Assembly: GCA_964019425.1 (NCBI GenBank)
Contig: OZ025808.1
Location: 1,081,001 to 1,145,000 of the forward strand
Length of the DNA stretch: 64,000 nt
From: Flectonema sp. DT1601
Taxonomy: Eukaryota; Euglenozoa; Diplonemea; Diplonemida; Diplonemidae
Direction of reading: 5' to 3'
The translations under genes and the position numbers were made by a program. Numbering within the stretch: the stretch's first letter is position 1; every line of letters begins with the position of its first letter. Below the pieces are notes generated by a model. It did not search any database. It saw only the letters and a program-made list of their open reading frames with translations, and was not told the origin of the DNA. This document shows positions 33,633-43,087 of the stretch, in pieces.

Positions 33633-34290
33633 ACTTCTCTCTGACGCATATGTTTATTTTTAATTCAGTGGTTTGCGGGATCTCATACTCGGCAATTTCA
33701 ACATCAATGAAGCCACAGCACAGAGAGGTCATTTCCAAGATCATTCTGGAATCGGAGTAGTTGAGCATTCTCGCTTCTTACTTGCTCACGGCAAGCTACG
33801 TTTTTTATCGTGATGCGTGTTCTGCATTGTTATCCTACCTTATGGAAAAAATGGAAACAGAACAACGCGTCGGGTTTTCTTCTTTTTCAAGTTTCTTTTT
33901 TGCTTTTCTTTTACGCTTTTTACGCAGAGGGTTATCAGGGATGAATTAGAGACATGAGTTGGTACGACTGCACTGTAACGGAGTGAAAGAATTACAAAAG
34001 AAAAAAGGAAAAAAAGGAGAGATAAAACGAAGTGAGGCACATCGAAGATGCATTTCTGCTTCCATTTTCCCGTTCTTAAACTTCCAGTGCGCGAGGCTGC
34101 TATCCGTTTGGCAGTAATAATCTTAACTTGAAACCGAGGGAAGCTCTTGAGAAAGCAACCTGTAGATGAAATGAACGAAAAATAAAAAAATAAAAAAACA
34201 CTACAGAAGAACTTGCAAAACATTCTTTATCACAAAAGGTCCTGACCCATCTCCCCTGGCATCCTATATTTCCTGAATTCCGTTGGCATT

Positions 34291-34326
<36 letters not shown>

Positions 34327-34535
34327 TGTTTGATTTCTTGCTAGATAAGCCGGTCAGGGACATCAATTCCCCATCTTTTGGTTTAATTTTGTTGAATAAT
34401 TCATTAAATAATATTTCTTATACGAGACTACAATATGTTAATGTCGCCTGTTAAAGGTCGTTGAGTGCATTCCGGTAGATGGGTTTTGAGGAAGTTTTTT
34501 TTTCTCCTCCATTTTTCGATCTCAGATCTCTTCTC

Positions 34536-34555
34536 GGGGGGGGGGGGGGGGGGGG
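34536..34555 (+). repeat. Twenty-G tract in the leader of the next gene
   Basis: An uninterrupted run of 20 G ends four bases before the ATG at 34560 and lies after a CGATCTCAG acceptor ending at 34525. If transcribed it would sit in the 5' leader and could form a G-quadruplex, or pair with the C-rich or T-rich leader parts. It may also be length-variable. Confidence 0.85.
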
Positions 34556-34559
34556 AAAT

Positions 34560-35069
34560 ATGCCCCGGAAGCTTAGCTTTGTGATAGTGGCTTTGCTTCT
34601 CACTGGTCTGTCTTCTGCGAAAATTGGAGATTTCGCAAGTTGGAAGGTCTCGCATAGAAAGTCATACGAGAGTGCGAATGAAGAAATTACTGCTCAAAAT
34701 AATTTTGAGAAGAACTCTCAGTACCTATTAGATAACGACATAGCTGAAGCTCTGGTTGAAAAAGGTGGTTGGGTTATGTTTAAGAAAGTAGCTTATTCTA
34801 CTGACCAGCCTGAAACAGTTTTCATCGAAATTTGCGACAGCATTTTAAAACCCGATCTCCTTGAAGAAGACTTTCCGATGGAAGAAATACTGAAATCTAA
34901 TTATTCTTCACTAGCTGGTGTTGGCGACTCTCTGAGTTCTGATCAATTTCGTAAAACTGCTGCTTTCGCTTCGACAACTCTGCTGTCTCTTCTAATTCCA
35001 CAAAGTACGAGATTAGTATTAATTGCGTACTTGTTTACTTTACTGGTAACTGTCATCAGTCTTCATTAA
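34560..35069 (+). CDS. Stand-alone cathepsin-propeptide (I29)-like secretory protein
   Basis: A 169-residue protein. Residues 1-22 (MPRKLSFVIVALLLTGLSSA) look like a signal peptide. Just after it, FASWKVSHRKSYESANEE followed by NNFEKNSQYLLDN matches the pattern of the inhibitor I29 propeptide (F..W...h.K.Y.s..Ee....F..N...i..hN) that blocks papain-like cysteine proteases. No peptidase domain follows. Instead there is an acidic middle (CDSILKPDLLEEDFP) and a hydrophobic C-terminal helix (LVLIAYLFTLLVTVISLH), which would give a membrane or GPI anchor. I use the ATG at 34560; an upstream in-frame ATG at 34479 lies before the acceptor and would encode a poly-Gly run. The likely role is a surface or endosomal protease inhibitor, which is inference. 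Confidence 0.65.
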   Translation: MPRKLSFVIVALLLTGLSSAKIGDFASWKVSHRKSYESANEEITAQNNFEKNSQYLLDNDIAEALVEKGGWVMFKKVAYSTDQPETVFIEICDSILKPDLLEEDFPMEEILKSNYSSLAGVGDSLSSDQFRKTAAFASTTLLSLLIPQSTRLVLIAYLFTLLVTVISLH

Positions 35070-35356
35070 GTCTTCAACTGACTTCTCGTCTAAGTAATAA
35101 GATCAACTGACTATGAGGTGACTTTAAGGATATTTATTATCTCACAGACCGTACCAATGACGTCTACTACTAGTGAGTGCTTAGTTTGACTTATCGGAAT
35201 TAGAAAAGACGACAACAGACTTCAGACACTCGATACTCGCTAGTTTTGTAACATTGCGAAATCCTTTTTTTTTTTTAATAAACACAATTGATATCCCGTC
35301 AGAGAATCTTACTATTCTTTCTTTGATTTTCCAGTGAATCCGAGAGACTAACTGAG
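35070..35356. other. Short spacer with strong acceptor
   Basis: No coding signal. The acceptor TTTGATTTTCCAG ends at 35334, 22 bases before the next ATG. Confidence 0.5.
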
Positions 35357-36097
35357 ATGGCAGGTATTAAGTATTCCTTATACCAAAAGGCTTTGCAATC
35401 ACCTGTTCAGGTGTGTGAACTACTTCGAGGAGCCTACGGGATTGAAGTCGGTGGATATCCAACTGTATTACGTGAAGACTTCGCAGGAAGTGGTCTAATA
35501 AGCAATACTTGGGTATCAAGTGGTGGAGGTACATCAATAATGGTTGATAATGATAAAGTTCCAATGGAATGGGGAAAACTTAATAACAATAACAGTAATA
35601 ACGAATCCAATTCCATACAAATTATCGAATCAGACGTTGCTGAGGTGACAACCCGATCTGACGTCACTTGCGCTTTAAACTTCAGTTGGTGTGCACTTCA
35701 CGATGATGATGTTTTAATAAATTATTTTAAAGTTTTGAAAAATTCAACAGACCTATTTATGCTTGATCTGTACGGAGGTAAATCTGCTTATGCAGAGTCA
35801 GAATGGGAATCAGAATCTCATGTTTGGAAACACAGCAGTTGGAATCCAACATCTCAGTTGGTTAAAGCAACTGTTTCATTTCCATCTCACAACCTCTCAG
35901 ATGTGTTTCAGTACCATTGGAGATTACGATCGATGTCTCACACGATTTCTTTATTACAAGAAGCTGGTTTCACATCTTGTAGAGTTTGGATGGAAGACAG
36001 AACCGAATCAGGAGTTGGAACCAGAGCCATTCGATCTGTTGATCCACTAGATGTTGAAACGATTCCGTATTGGTGTGTTTATATATCTGCTGTGTAA
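35357..36097 (+). CDS. SAM-dependent methyltransferase-like protein
   Basis: A 246-residue single-exon protein. The opening KYSLYQKALQSPVQVCELL followed by VLREDFAGSGLISNTWV and then MVDNDKVPMEWGK matches the layout of a class I methyltransferase family in which YQxAVQ.P, LREDFCGTG..s..W and GVDLD...L.W follow each other. The Gly-rich motif I is therefore EDFAGSG, and the acidic end of strand 2 is VDND. LFMLDLYGGKSAY is the later catalytic-face strand. The substrate is unknown. A poly-Asn stretch (NNNNSNNESN, near residue 76) is a low-complexity insertion between motifs I and II. Confidence 0.75.
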   Translation: MAGIKYSLYQKALQSPVQVCELLRGAYGIEVGGYPTVLREDFAGSGLISNTWVSSGGGTSIMVDNDKVPMEWGKLNNNNSNNESNSIQIIESDVAEVTTRSDVTCALNFSWCALHDDDVLINYFKVLKNSTDLFMLDLYGGKSAYAESEWESESHVWKHSSWNPTSQLVKATVSFPSHNLSDVFQYHWRLRSMSHTISLLQEAGFTSCRVWMEDRTESGVGTRAIRSVDPLDVETIPYWCVYISAV

Positions 36098-36301
36098 GTA
36101 GAACAGTTTTGATCAATCTGAACTTACTAATGAAGACAAACAGAACAACTTTTTATTAACTTCAGTAAGTTCACTTCCTATTAAACAGCAACATGATGAC
36201 ATTAGAATTAGATATCTGATCATTACTTTTTATATTACTGTTGGTTGGGTTGGTTGACTTCAAAATTGATAAACAGCTGGGTCATCCTAAACCAGAATAA
36301 G

Positions 36302-36646
36302 ATGCCGAAAAAACCAGCAGCTGGTCCATGGAACGTACGACTTCCTAAAGTCGATGATGATATAATTGATCCAAAGATACATAAGAAAGCTTATAAAGTA
36401 ATTCATGGTGAGTCTCGTATAATCTGTAAACTTGGTGATGCCTGCACCTGCAGAGCTTCAGCTTATTATGAAGTCAGTCGAATGTTCGCATGTAACAACG
36501 CTGTCGCAAAAGATGGTATTTGGACCCATCCGTGGGCATTGAGATTCCCAGTTACTTTAGTCTGTTTGGGAGTTGGTTGGATGTTTTACAAGAGACTGAG
36601 CCCAAAAAAGGAAAAGATGTCAGGGTACCATCCAGACACTTGGTAG
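36302..36646 (+). CDS. Small single-span protein with Cys pairs, unknown
   Basis: A 114-residue protein beginning MPKKPAAGPWNVRLPKVDDD. I use the ATG at 36302 because it is the first after the acceptor ATTGATAAACAG at 36276; the frame opens earlier, upstream of the acceptor. The middle has four Cys within about 30 residues (CKLGDACTCRASA and MFACNN). After that comes one hydrophobic helix (FPVTLVCLGVGWMFYKRL) and a charged tail. The size, basic N-terminus, single helix and Trp/Tyr-rich tail recall accessory subunits of mitochondrial respiratory complexes, but no family can be named. Confidence 0.6.
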   Translation: MPKKPAAGPWNVRLPKVDDDIIDPKIHKKAYKVIHGESRIICKLGDACTCRASAYYEVSRMFACNNAVAKDGIWTHPWALRFPVTLVCLGVGWMFYKRLSPKKEKMSGYHPDTW

Positions 36647-36846
36647 TCATCTGGTTGTGAATATCAGTAAAGAGAATATCAACTCTTTGTTTTAATATTA
36701 TTGTAATCAAACTATCACCCACTGTGGTAGTTTAAGTGGCCTTCAACGGGGTGTTGTTGTTACTGTTCGTTCTGTTATTATGTCCATTGGTAAACTATTA
36801 TCATTTCCCCCCCTCTTCAGTTTCCTCCCAATAGTTATGAACAGTT

Positions 36847-38343
36847 ATGTCGCAGTCATCCGGGTGGAGTAGCCAGCCGCCCAGTAATATAAATGTGCCT
36901 TCCCAACAGCGGCAGCCGGGTCCGCCTCCCCCTCAGGAGCAACAACAACTTCATGGGCCTGCACCACATCACTTTTCACAGCAGCATCATAGAGATCATC
37001 ACTGGTATGGTCATCAACATCAACCTGTTTATCCACAGCAGCAGAGTAGTGGATTTGTACCAGGTGGAGTGTATCAAGACCCTAGTGGATCACAGCAGGG
37101 GTTTGTAGGTCCTCAAGACTATTCTCAACAACAGCAACAAGGATACTACCAACAGCAATCGTCGATGAGTTATGGATTTCATCCTGATAGCCAACCACCA
37201 CAACAACAACAGCAGCAACAACAGCAACAAGGAGGAGGAGGATATGATCCTGTTGAGTATCCACTTCCACATCATCATCAATTCCATCAAGTTGGAGTAT
37301 TCCATGGAGCTGCTAGTGATCCTTACCAAATGGCACCCCAGCATAGTGAATTCATTCAGCAACCTGCACACCAATGGACAGGAAAAAGCTGTTCCCCTGC
37401 CGACAAAGGTAAAGGAAAAGGTAAAAAACGCGGGAAGTACCGAGGCAAAGAAGGCAAAGGCGCAGCATGCGAACACCGAGTTAAAACTGTTCCTCCTGTT
37501 GAAGTCTTACGGAGCGTTCCTTGTGTCGCAACGTTGGTTTATTATCCTAAGATGTTTTTTTCAAGAGCGGGAGATTCTGTTCCAGCAGTGGTATTGGTAA
37601 AACCAGCGCGGTCTGGACTTCACAGAAAGTGCGCTGATACATTTTATTTAAGACCTGGAGACATAGAACAAGACGGCTACAACACTCTAATGAAAAACTT
37701 AACTGTTGGAGACTATGTTAGTTGTACTGTAGAGCTTGCTTCAACTGGGAGGTACATTCCAATTGAAGCCGCTATATGCAGCGAAGCAGACGTCTCAGCA
37801 AACGTTCAAGATGAACTTGAAAACGTTCTTCGAGACTCCAGGTCTGATCCTCTTCCCACAGAAGCAGTCGCTGAAAAGGAAATCACTTCTCTCGATACTG
37901 CTGGCTTAAAGATAATAAGAGCAAGACTGCGGATAATTGAAAGTCCTTATTCTACAAGAAGTCAACAACGAATCGCTTTATCAGAACTTTACATAACAAT
38001 AAATGACTTACTAAGATCTCAACTTGATGAACAAGGATCCATAGGACCTGAGTTTCGTAAGCTGCTGTTAGAAGACTTGCTTGCTTTACCAACATTGTGG
38101 GGTATCGTTGATATACGAGACGGTCAGCCAGAATCTGCTGATTTTAAAGTTTATGTGTCTATTGCAAAGCTGCGATCTCTCTTAGAAACGTACGAAGCTC
38201 TCACTGCTGCTGACATTGCTCAACTGCAAGCATCGTATCGCTGGTTACAATTCGGTAGGGATTCTAGCTTATCTGACGAGATGAAATCACAAGTACGTGA
38301 AGAGCTAAAAAAACACAAGAAGAACACCGGCCCTGCCCGATAA
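36847..38343 (+). CDS. Q/H/P-rich low-complexity protein with structured C-terminal part
   Basis: A 498-residue protein. The first ~180 residues are rich in Gln, His, Pro and Gly, with a run of Q encoded by CAA/CAG repeats at about residues 118-128, a prion-like composition. A Lys/Gly-rich patch (KGKGKGKKRGKYRGKEGKG) follows at about 188-206. The rest is mixed alpha/beta (CVATLVYYPKMFFSRAGD and onward) and ends KKHKKNTGPAR. This resembles RNA-granule or RNA-binding proteins but no RRM or KH is visible. The acceptor CCTCCCAATAG ends at 36834. An ATG at 36837 opens an 11-codon frame that overlaps this start out of frame, unless the AACAG at 36844 is used instead. Confidence 0.8.
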   Translation: MSQSSGWSSQPPSNINVPSQQRQPGPPPPQEQQQLHGPAPHHFSQQHHRDHHWYGHQHQPVYPQQQSSGFVPGGVYQDPSGSQQGFVGPQDYSQQQQQGYYQQQSSMSYGFHPDSQPPQQQQQQQQQQGGGGYDPVEYPLPHHHQFHQVGVFHGAASDPYQMAPQHSEFIQQPAHQWTGKSCSPADKGKGKGKKRGKYRGKEGKGAACEHRVKTVPPVEVLRSVPCVATLVYYPKMFFSRAGDSVPAVVLVKPARSGLHRKCADTFYLRPGDIEQDGYNTLMKNLTVGDYVSCTVELASTGRYIPIEAAICSEADVSANVQDELENVLRDSRSDPLPTEAVAEKEITSLDTAGLKIIRARLRIIESPYSTRSQQRIALSELYITINDLLRSQLDEQGSIGPEFRKLLLEDLLALPTLWGIVDIRDGQPESADFKVYVSIAKLRSLLETYEALTAADIAQLQASYRWLQFGRDSSLSDEMKSQVREELKKHKKNTGPAR

Positions 38344-39554
38344 CGCGCACCATTTCGCTATTATATTCGCTGGCGTGCTTCTCATCTTGGTCAGTCTAGC
38401 TCAGCCGAAAAAGGATAACTGATACCTGGTAGGTTTTGCAGATGTAGTAACATTGTATCAGAGAGAGGTGCGAGTCATTTGGCAATTTGATGCTTTTTCG
38501 TGTTGTTTTTTATTATCTGCCGAATACCGCAACCGCACTTACACTTCTGAGGTTGCCCGCCCTACCTTTTTAGCCTCAGTTTATTGTCAGACAGTTGCTT
38601 GTTAAAGGTATAATCAAGAGGCGGAAAAATATCAGTATTTATTTTGCCAGAAAAAAAAAAAAAAAAAATTTGGCTTGTTTAAAAAAAAAAAAAAAAAAAA
38701 ATAAAAAAAAAACAGAAAGAAAATAAGAAAAAAAAAAAACCACAAGAGGAAAAAAACCAGAAAAAGAGAATAAAAAAAACAGAAACTGGTCAGCAGAAAG
38801 TTAAGTGGCGAGGCACTTCGTGCCCATACACAACTACCCGCCCCCCAATTGCAGTGATTACCGTACTGTGCCCATAGTGGCAGTTCCAGGACAGACCCCT
38901 TTTCGCAAACTAGCAATAGAGTTGCTGGAAATTATTTTACTTCGAAAATTACAGTTGCATCCATCACACAATAGTTTATTAGGAAAGAAAAAAAAAACAA
39001 GAAAGAAAAGAAGAAAAAAAAAAAAAGAAAGTGAGCAATAAAAAAGCATTAATATTTGCTCTTGTTGCTTTTTGCGTGCTGCTGCCGCCGTTCTGTCAGT
39101 ATCCACTTGACCTCTTTACAAAACATGGCTCTTGTTAAAAGTATACTATATTGAGGACTTGGTGGTACTTTTTGTCCTGACTTCTTTTTTTCCCTCTATC
39201 AAAATTCTCTTAAAAAAATAAATATTATTGCGACGGCAAAAACAAGCACGCGGATTTTGTGGAAAAGAAAGTTTCTTTTTCAGGTTTCTTTCAACGATTG
39301 TTCGATTCCCCAGACTGTTCTGCAGTTGTATTAGGTTAACACTTCGGTCTCTACATTCTTGAGGATTGAAAGAAGAAATGAAAAAAAGAATGAAGGAATT
39401 AAAAAAAATATACGAAAAAAAAAAAAAAAAAAAAAAGTGAAAAGGAAAAAAGAAGAAAAACAAAAACCCGTTGTGAGCAAAACTTCGTTTTCAGTACAAC
39501 AGGCGAAAAAAAAAAAATTATATAAACAAAAAAGGTAAAAGCAAAAAGGGAGGC

Positions 39555-39586
<32 letters not shown>

Positions 39587-42500
39587 TCATAACCGACTAC
39601 CGAAGGTAGAGAAGGGGGGCGTGACAAAAAAAAAAAAAAAAAAATTTAAAAAAAACTTTAAAAAAAATATTAAGGCGGTGTAATTATTAACAATAACGAT
39701 AAAGATAGGAAAGAACTAAACTATAATAGAAAATAAAAGAATCAGTGGCGTCCAATATGGATGAGATCACCTCCCCTTAACAATTAACCTCGAGGGATGC
39801 ACGTAGTGCACATACCTTGAGCCATCTAAACTTAGAGTAAAATCTCTCTCTCTATTTTTATTTTTTTTATTTCATTTTTTTTTTCTTTTCTTTTCTTTTT
39901 TTTTATTTTTTTTTTTTACTTTCTATGGAAGTTGACCTCCTGCCCTCTCCCCCAACCTCCGGTTTGCAACCTTTGCGTGCAGTACTGGAAATTTTATTAT
40001 CAGCCGTCCGTTTCACACTGCGTGGGTCATCTCTTCGGGCTAGCTTCGATAAATAAATAAATATGATGAAGAAAATAATATCATCGAGCTGAGCCACTGT
40101 TGGAATCATCAATTTTCAGTTATTCTAATCAGCTGGCTGGTTGTTTTTTATTGGTAGAGTGAAGGGGCAAGGGGGACGTCCAATATACCCCCCTCCTTTT
40201 CTTTCTTTCTTTCTTTCTTTCTTTTTTTTTTTTTTTTTAAATTTGGCACATAGCCAGCCTATTCTATTCGTTGAACAGCCCACAGGGCAGCAACGCAATT
40301 GTTTTGTTTGTCTTTTTTTTCATTCTCTTGCTTTTTCAGATTGGCAAACATTCTCACAGAGAATTTGTCTCCCTTTCTTTGCAGGTTGCGAAATTGCTTG
40401 TTTTTTTTTCCTTTGAAGCTTTCAAGGTGAGATTGATAGTGTTTACTTTCTATCGACTTCTGGAAAAGTTTTATTAGGGTGTCTCAGTTCATGGTAGCAT
40501 TGTTCCATAGGTAGACTGACCACTTGGGTTTTCTTCTTTTTATAAATTTTATACTTCAAGAGTTGTGTTTGGACTAGAGTTCATCACACGACTCTGGCGA
40601 GACAACTTTCATAAGACATTTCAATGGAGGACGCAGTCGGTCATGGAAGTCATAACCAACTTAGTTGGATGACATGAAGGAAAAAAAATAAAATAAACGG
40701 AAGAAGAGAGTGGTCGATCCATTATAGAAATTGTTCCCTCCAAGCAAAGAAATAAAAAAAATAAAAAAGAAATATAATGAACGAAATCCCGCAGGCACCA
40801 CAAGAGCAGTTTTGAAGTTACTTTTTAGCGAACATTCTGTGATTGGCCTCCTGTCTCCTACTGGCGATATTGTAAACAGCAACAACTAATTAATTTCTTT
40901 ATTTTTCTTTTTCTCTTCCCTTCCCAACTTTGTACTAATAAAATATATTCTTCCAAAAAAAAAAAAAAAAAAAAAAAAAACTTGTAAAAAAAAACCGTTA
41001 TTTGCGAGACTATCTCGCATTTCCGATTTAGCTCCCTATCTCCCGCCAATTCCTTTCATTTTTTGTAGAACAGGTTTTCCTTTTCATCACTTCACTTCTT
41101 CGCAATTTTTATTAACCCAAGCTCACATTGCAAGAATGGATATTTCTCTTGTTTCCTCCCTTTTTGTGACTTTATTCCTGTAAAAATGATGGAACAATAT
41201 TCCTTGTTCACAGACATAATGTTTTTTTTTTAGTTACGCGTACATGTCGGCGGCACTTGTTGTTACTCTCTCTGACGGTATTCTTGTGACTATCTGACTC
41301 CCGTCGTATTCTATTCGAACTGTTCTTTACAACACTAACGACTTACTTATGAGAAGTGTCTCTGTGCGAGTTCTCTCTTTTATGCTTTGACTTATTTAAA
41401 TATCAGTCCTTTCTCATATCTACTTCCCAGATGATGATGTTGTTGTTGTTGTTCTTCGACAGATGTTTTATGTTCATTGATTGGTGGCATTTACATATCA
41501 AGAGTTTGTGTGTTTGTGTGTGCCCTTTTCTTACCTCGTGCTGGCTAACTTCTTAATTCATATTTTTGTTCTTCTAACTGTGTTGCCTTTACTACCACGT
41601 CTGGTTTCTGAACCAGTATTACTACCACGGAAAGGTTTTCAGTCTCACTTTGTAACTTTCTAGCAACATTTCTCCTGCTGTTATTGGCTGTGAATTGCCG
41701 CAGTGTTTTATTTTACCTCTTCCATGTCTGGTGTTTGATTACCAGTTGTTTGATTTACTGCTCCGCTCGTACTTTTGTTGACGATTTGCGCTGTGAACTG
41801 TGACAGATCTGAAATATCTGTTTTTTTATCAGTTTCTTTGTTTCTCTGTCTCCTCTCAACTACCGCGTCTGGTCTTTGATCAGAAGGAACTACTAACTCA
41901 CAACCACGTTCTGATTACGATGATGTAATCAGTTTTATCATCAGTTCGTTGTCAAGAAAGGCAACTCAAGAACATCTCCTCCTCCTACAGTGAGGTCATT
42001 TGAAATGAAGTGTCCCCTCTCCCCAAATCATAGTGACATTGTCAATATCACTCAATTAACCCTTTTTTTCGATGATGGATTGATGTGATGATCATCGATA
42101 TCACTGTTTGTGTTATGTTTTTCTGGTTTTTGATCAGAATTGAGTTACCACCACGTCTGGTTATGAAACAGTAACCAAGTTAATCACCACCTGCTTTCCT
42201 CCTCACTCCTCCTCACCACCTCTGACAAGATGAATGCAATCACTTTTACAGTTAAACAGTTCGGTGTGATCTGTTTTAAAGTACTTCGATCTGTGTCTTA
42301 TCATACATTTTGTTATTCGACAATCAAATTACTGAGCTGTTTTCTTTTTGTATATTCATGTTTGTTCTGAATACATTTTGTTTGCGTTGATTTCCAGTGA
42401 ATTTCCTTTCTTTTTCAGCATTGGCCGTGTACATTGCCTTTTTTCGAATTATTGGTTGTTTTTATGTCCAACCGTTTTTTTTATAAATATAATTATTAAT

Positions 42501-43087
42501 TTATTACCTCTCTTTATTAAGAATTAATATCAAGGAACAAAGTCGCTGTGTTTACTATATCTCGCTTCGTAGTTTGTGTTATAAGTGAGGTCTTGTTCTT
42601 ATTTTATTTGTTGTGCCTTAACCTGTAGGCTAGTAGACCATTGCTTGTAGTGACTTAGTCTTTGATATGTTTGTTTGCTTTTAGGAATGGCACTTCGTTC
42701 CCTCCCACGTTTTTTTCCTTCTTTGTTTCTTTACATTGCCCCTCCCCAAGTTTTTCAAAGAGAAAAAAAAAAAAAAAAAAAAAACAGAAGAAAAAATAAC
42801 TTCTTCAATACGAGGAAGAAGAAGAGATTCCTCACATTCCCTACTCCTCTGCCTCCTAATTCCTCAACTACCCGATGGCGGATAGTGACGGAGTGGGTAG
42901 ACAGGTCAACTTCCTGACGTTTAGTACTTAAAAGAAGTTAGTTAACTGTTTTGTTAATCTGTTCTTATTCAGCTACAGGCGACTTTGTTATGTAAAAAAT
43001 ATGAACTGAAAAAAAAAAAAAAAAAATCAAACTATTAATTACCAACAAACGTTATTTCTTCTCTCCAATAGTTATGTCCCCCTAACG
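38344..43087. other. Long gene-free region with hairpin array
   Basis: I see no gene in 4.7 kb. Homopolymer A/T tracts dominate 38.6-40.3 kb and 40.9-41.0 kb, with a CTTT microsatellite at about 40199-40226. The part from 41.2 to 42.6 kb is free of long homopolymers and contains a set of related hairpins (listed separately). The acceptor TTCTCTCCAATAG ends at 43071. Confidence 0.55.
41593..42171 (+). repeat. Array of six related hairpins (CACGTCTG-stem-CAG)
   Basis: Hairpins lie at 41601-41616 (CTGGTT/AACCAG, loop of four), 41728-41745 (CTGGT/ACCAG), 41869-41883 (CTGGTC/GATCAG), 41911-41932 (CTGATTAC/GTAATCAG, loop of six), 42123-42137 (CTGGT/ATCAG) and 42157-42171 (CTGGTT against AAACAG, one mismatch). 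Five are preceded by CCACGT or a close variant (CCATGT, CCGCGT). The arms differ between copies while pairing is mostly kept, as for a structured RNA or a recurrent protein-binding hairpin. Confidence 0.6.

Larger units (their letters stand above)
32159..34559. other. Gene-free spacer with repeat B copy
   Basis: No gene is supportable. It holds one copy of a repeat also found at 47.7 kb (listed separately) and homopolymers, including T runs at about 33601-33624 and 34298-34325. The last 35 bases (ending AAATATG) include the 20-G leader tract described with the next gene. Confidence 0.55.

Noticed and set aside
34479-34559. N-terminal extension of the I29-like protein from the ATG at 34479
   Set aside because: It would encode a poly-Gly run from the G tract, lies before the acceptor at 34525 and would bury the signal peptide.
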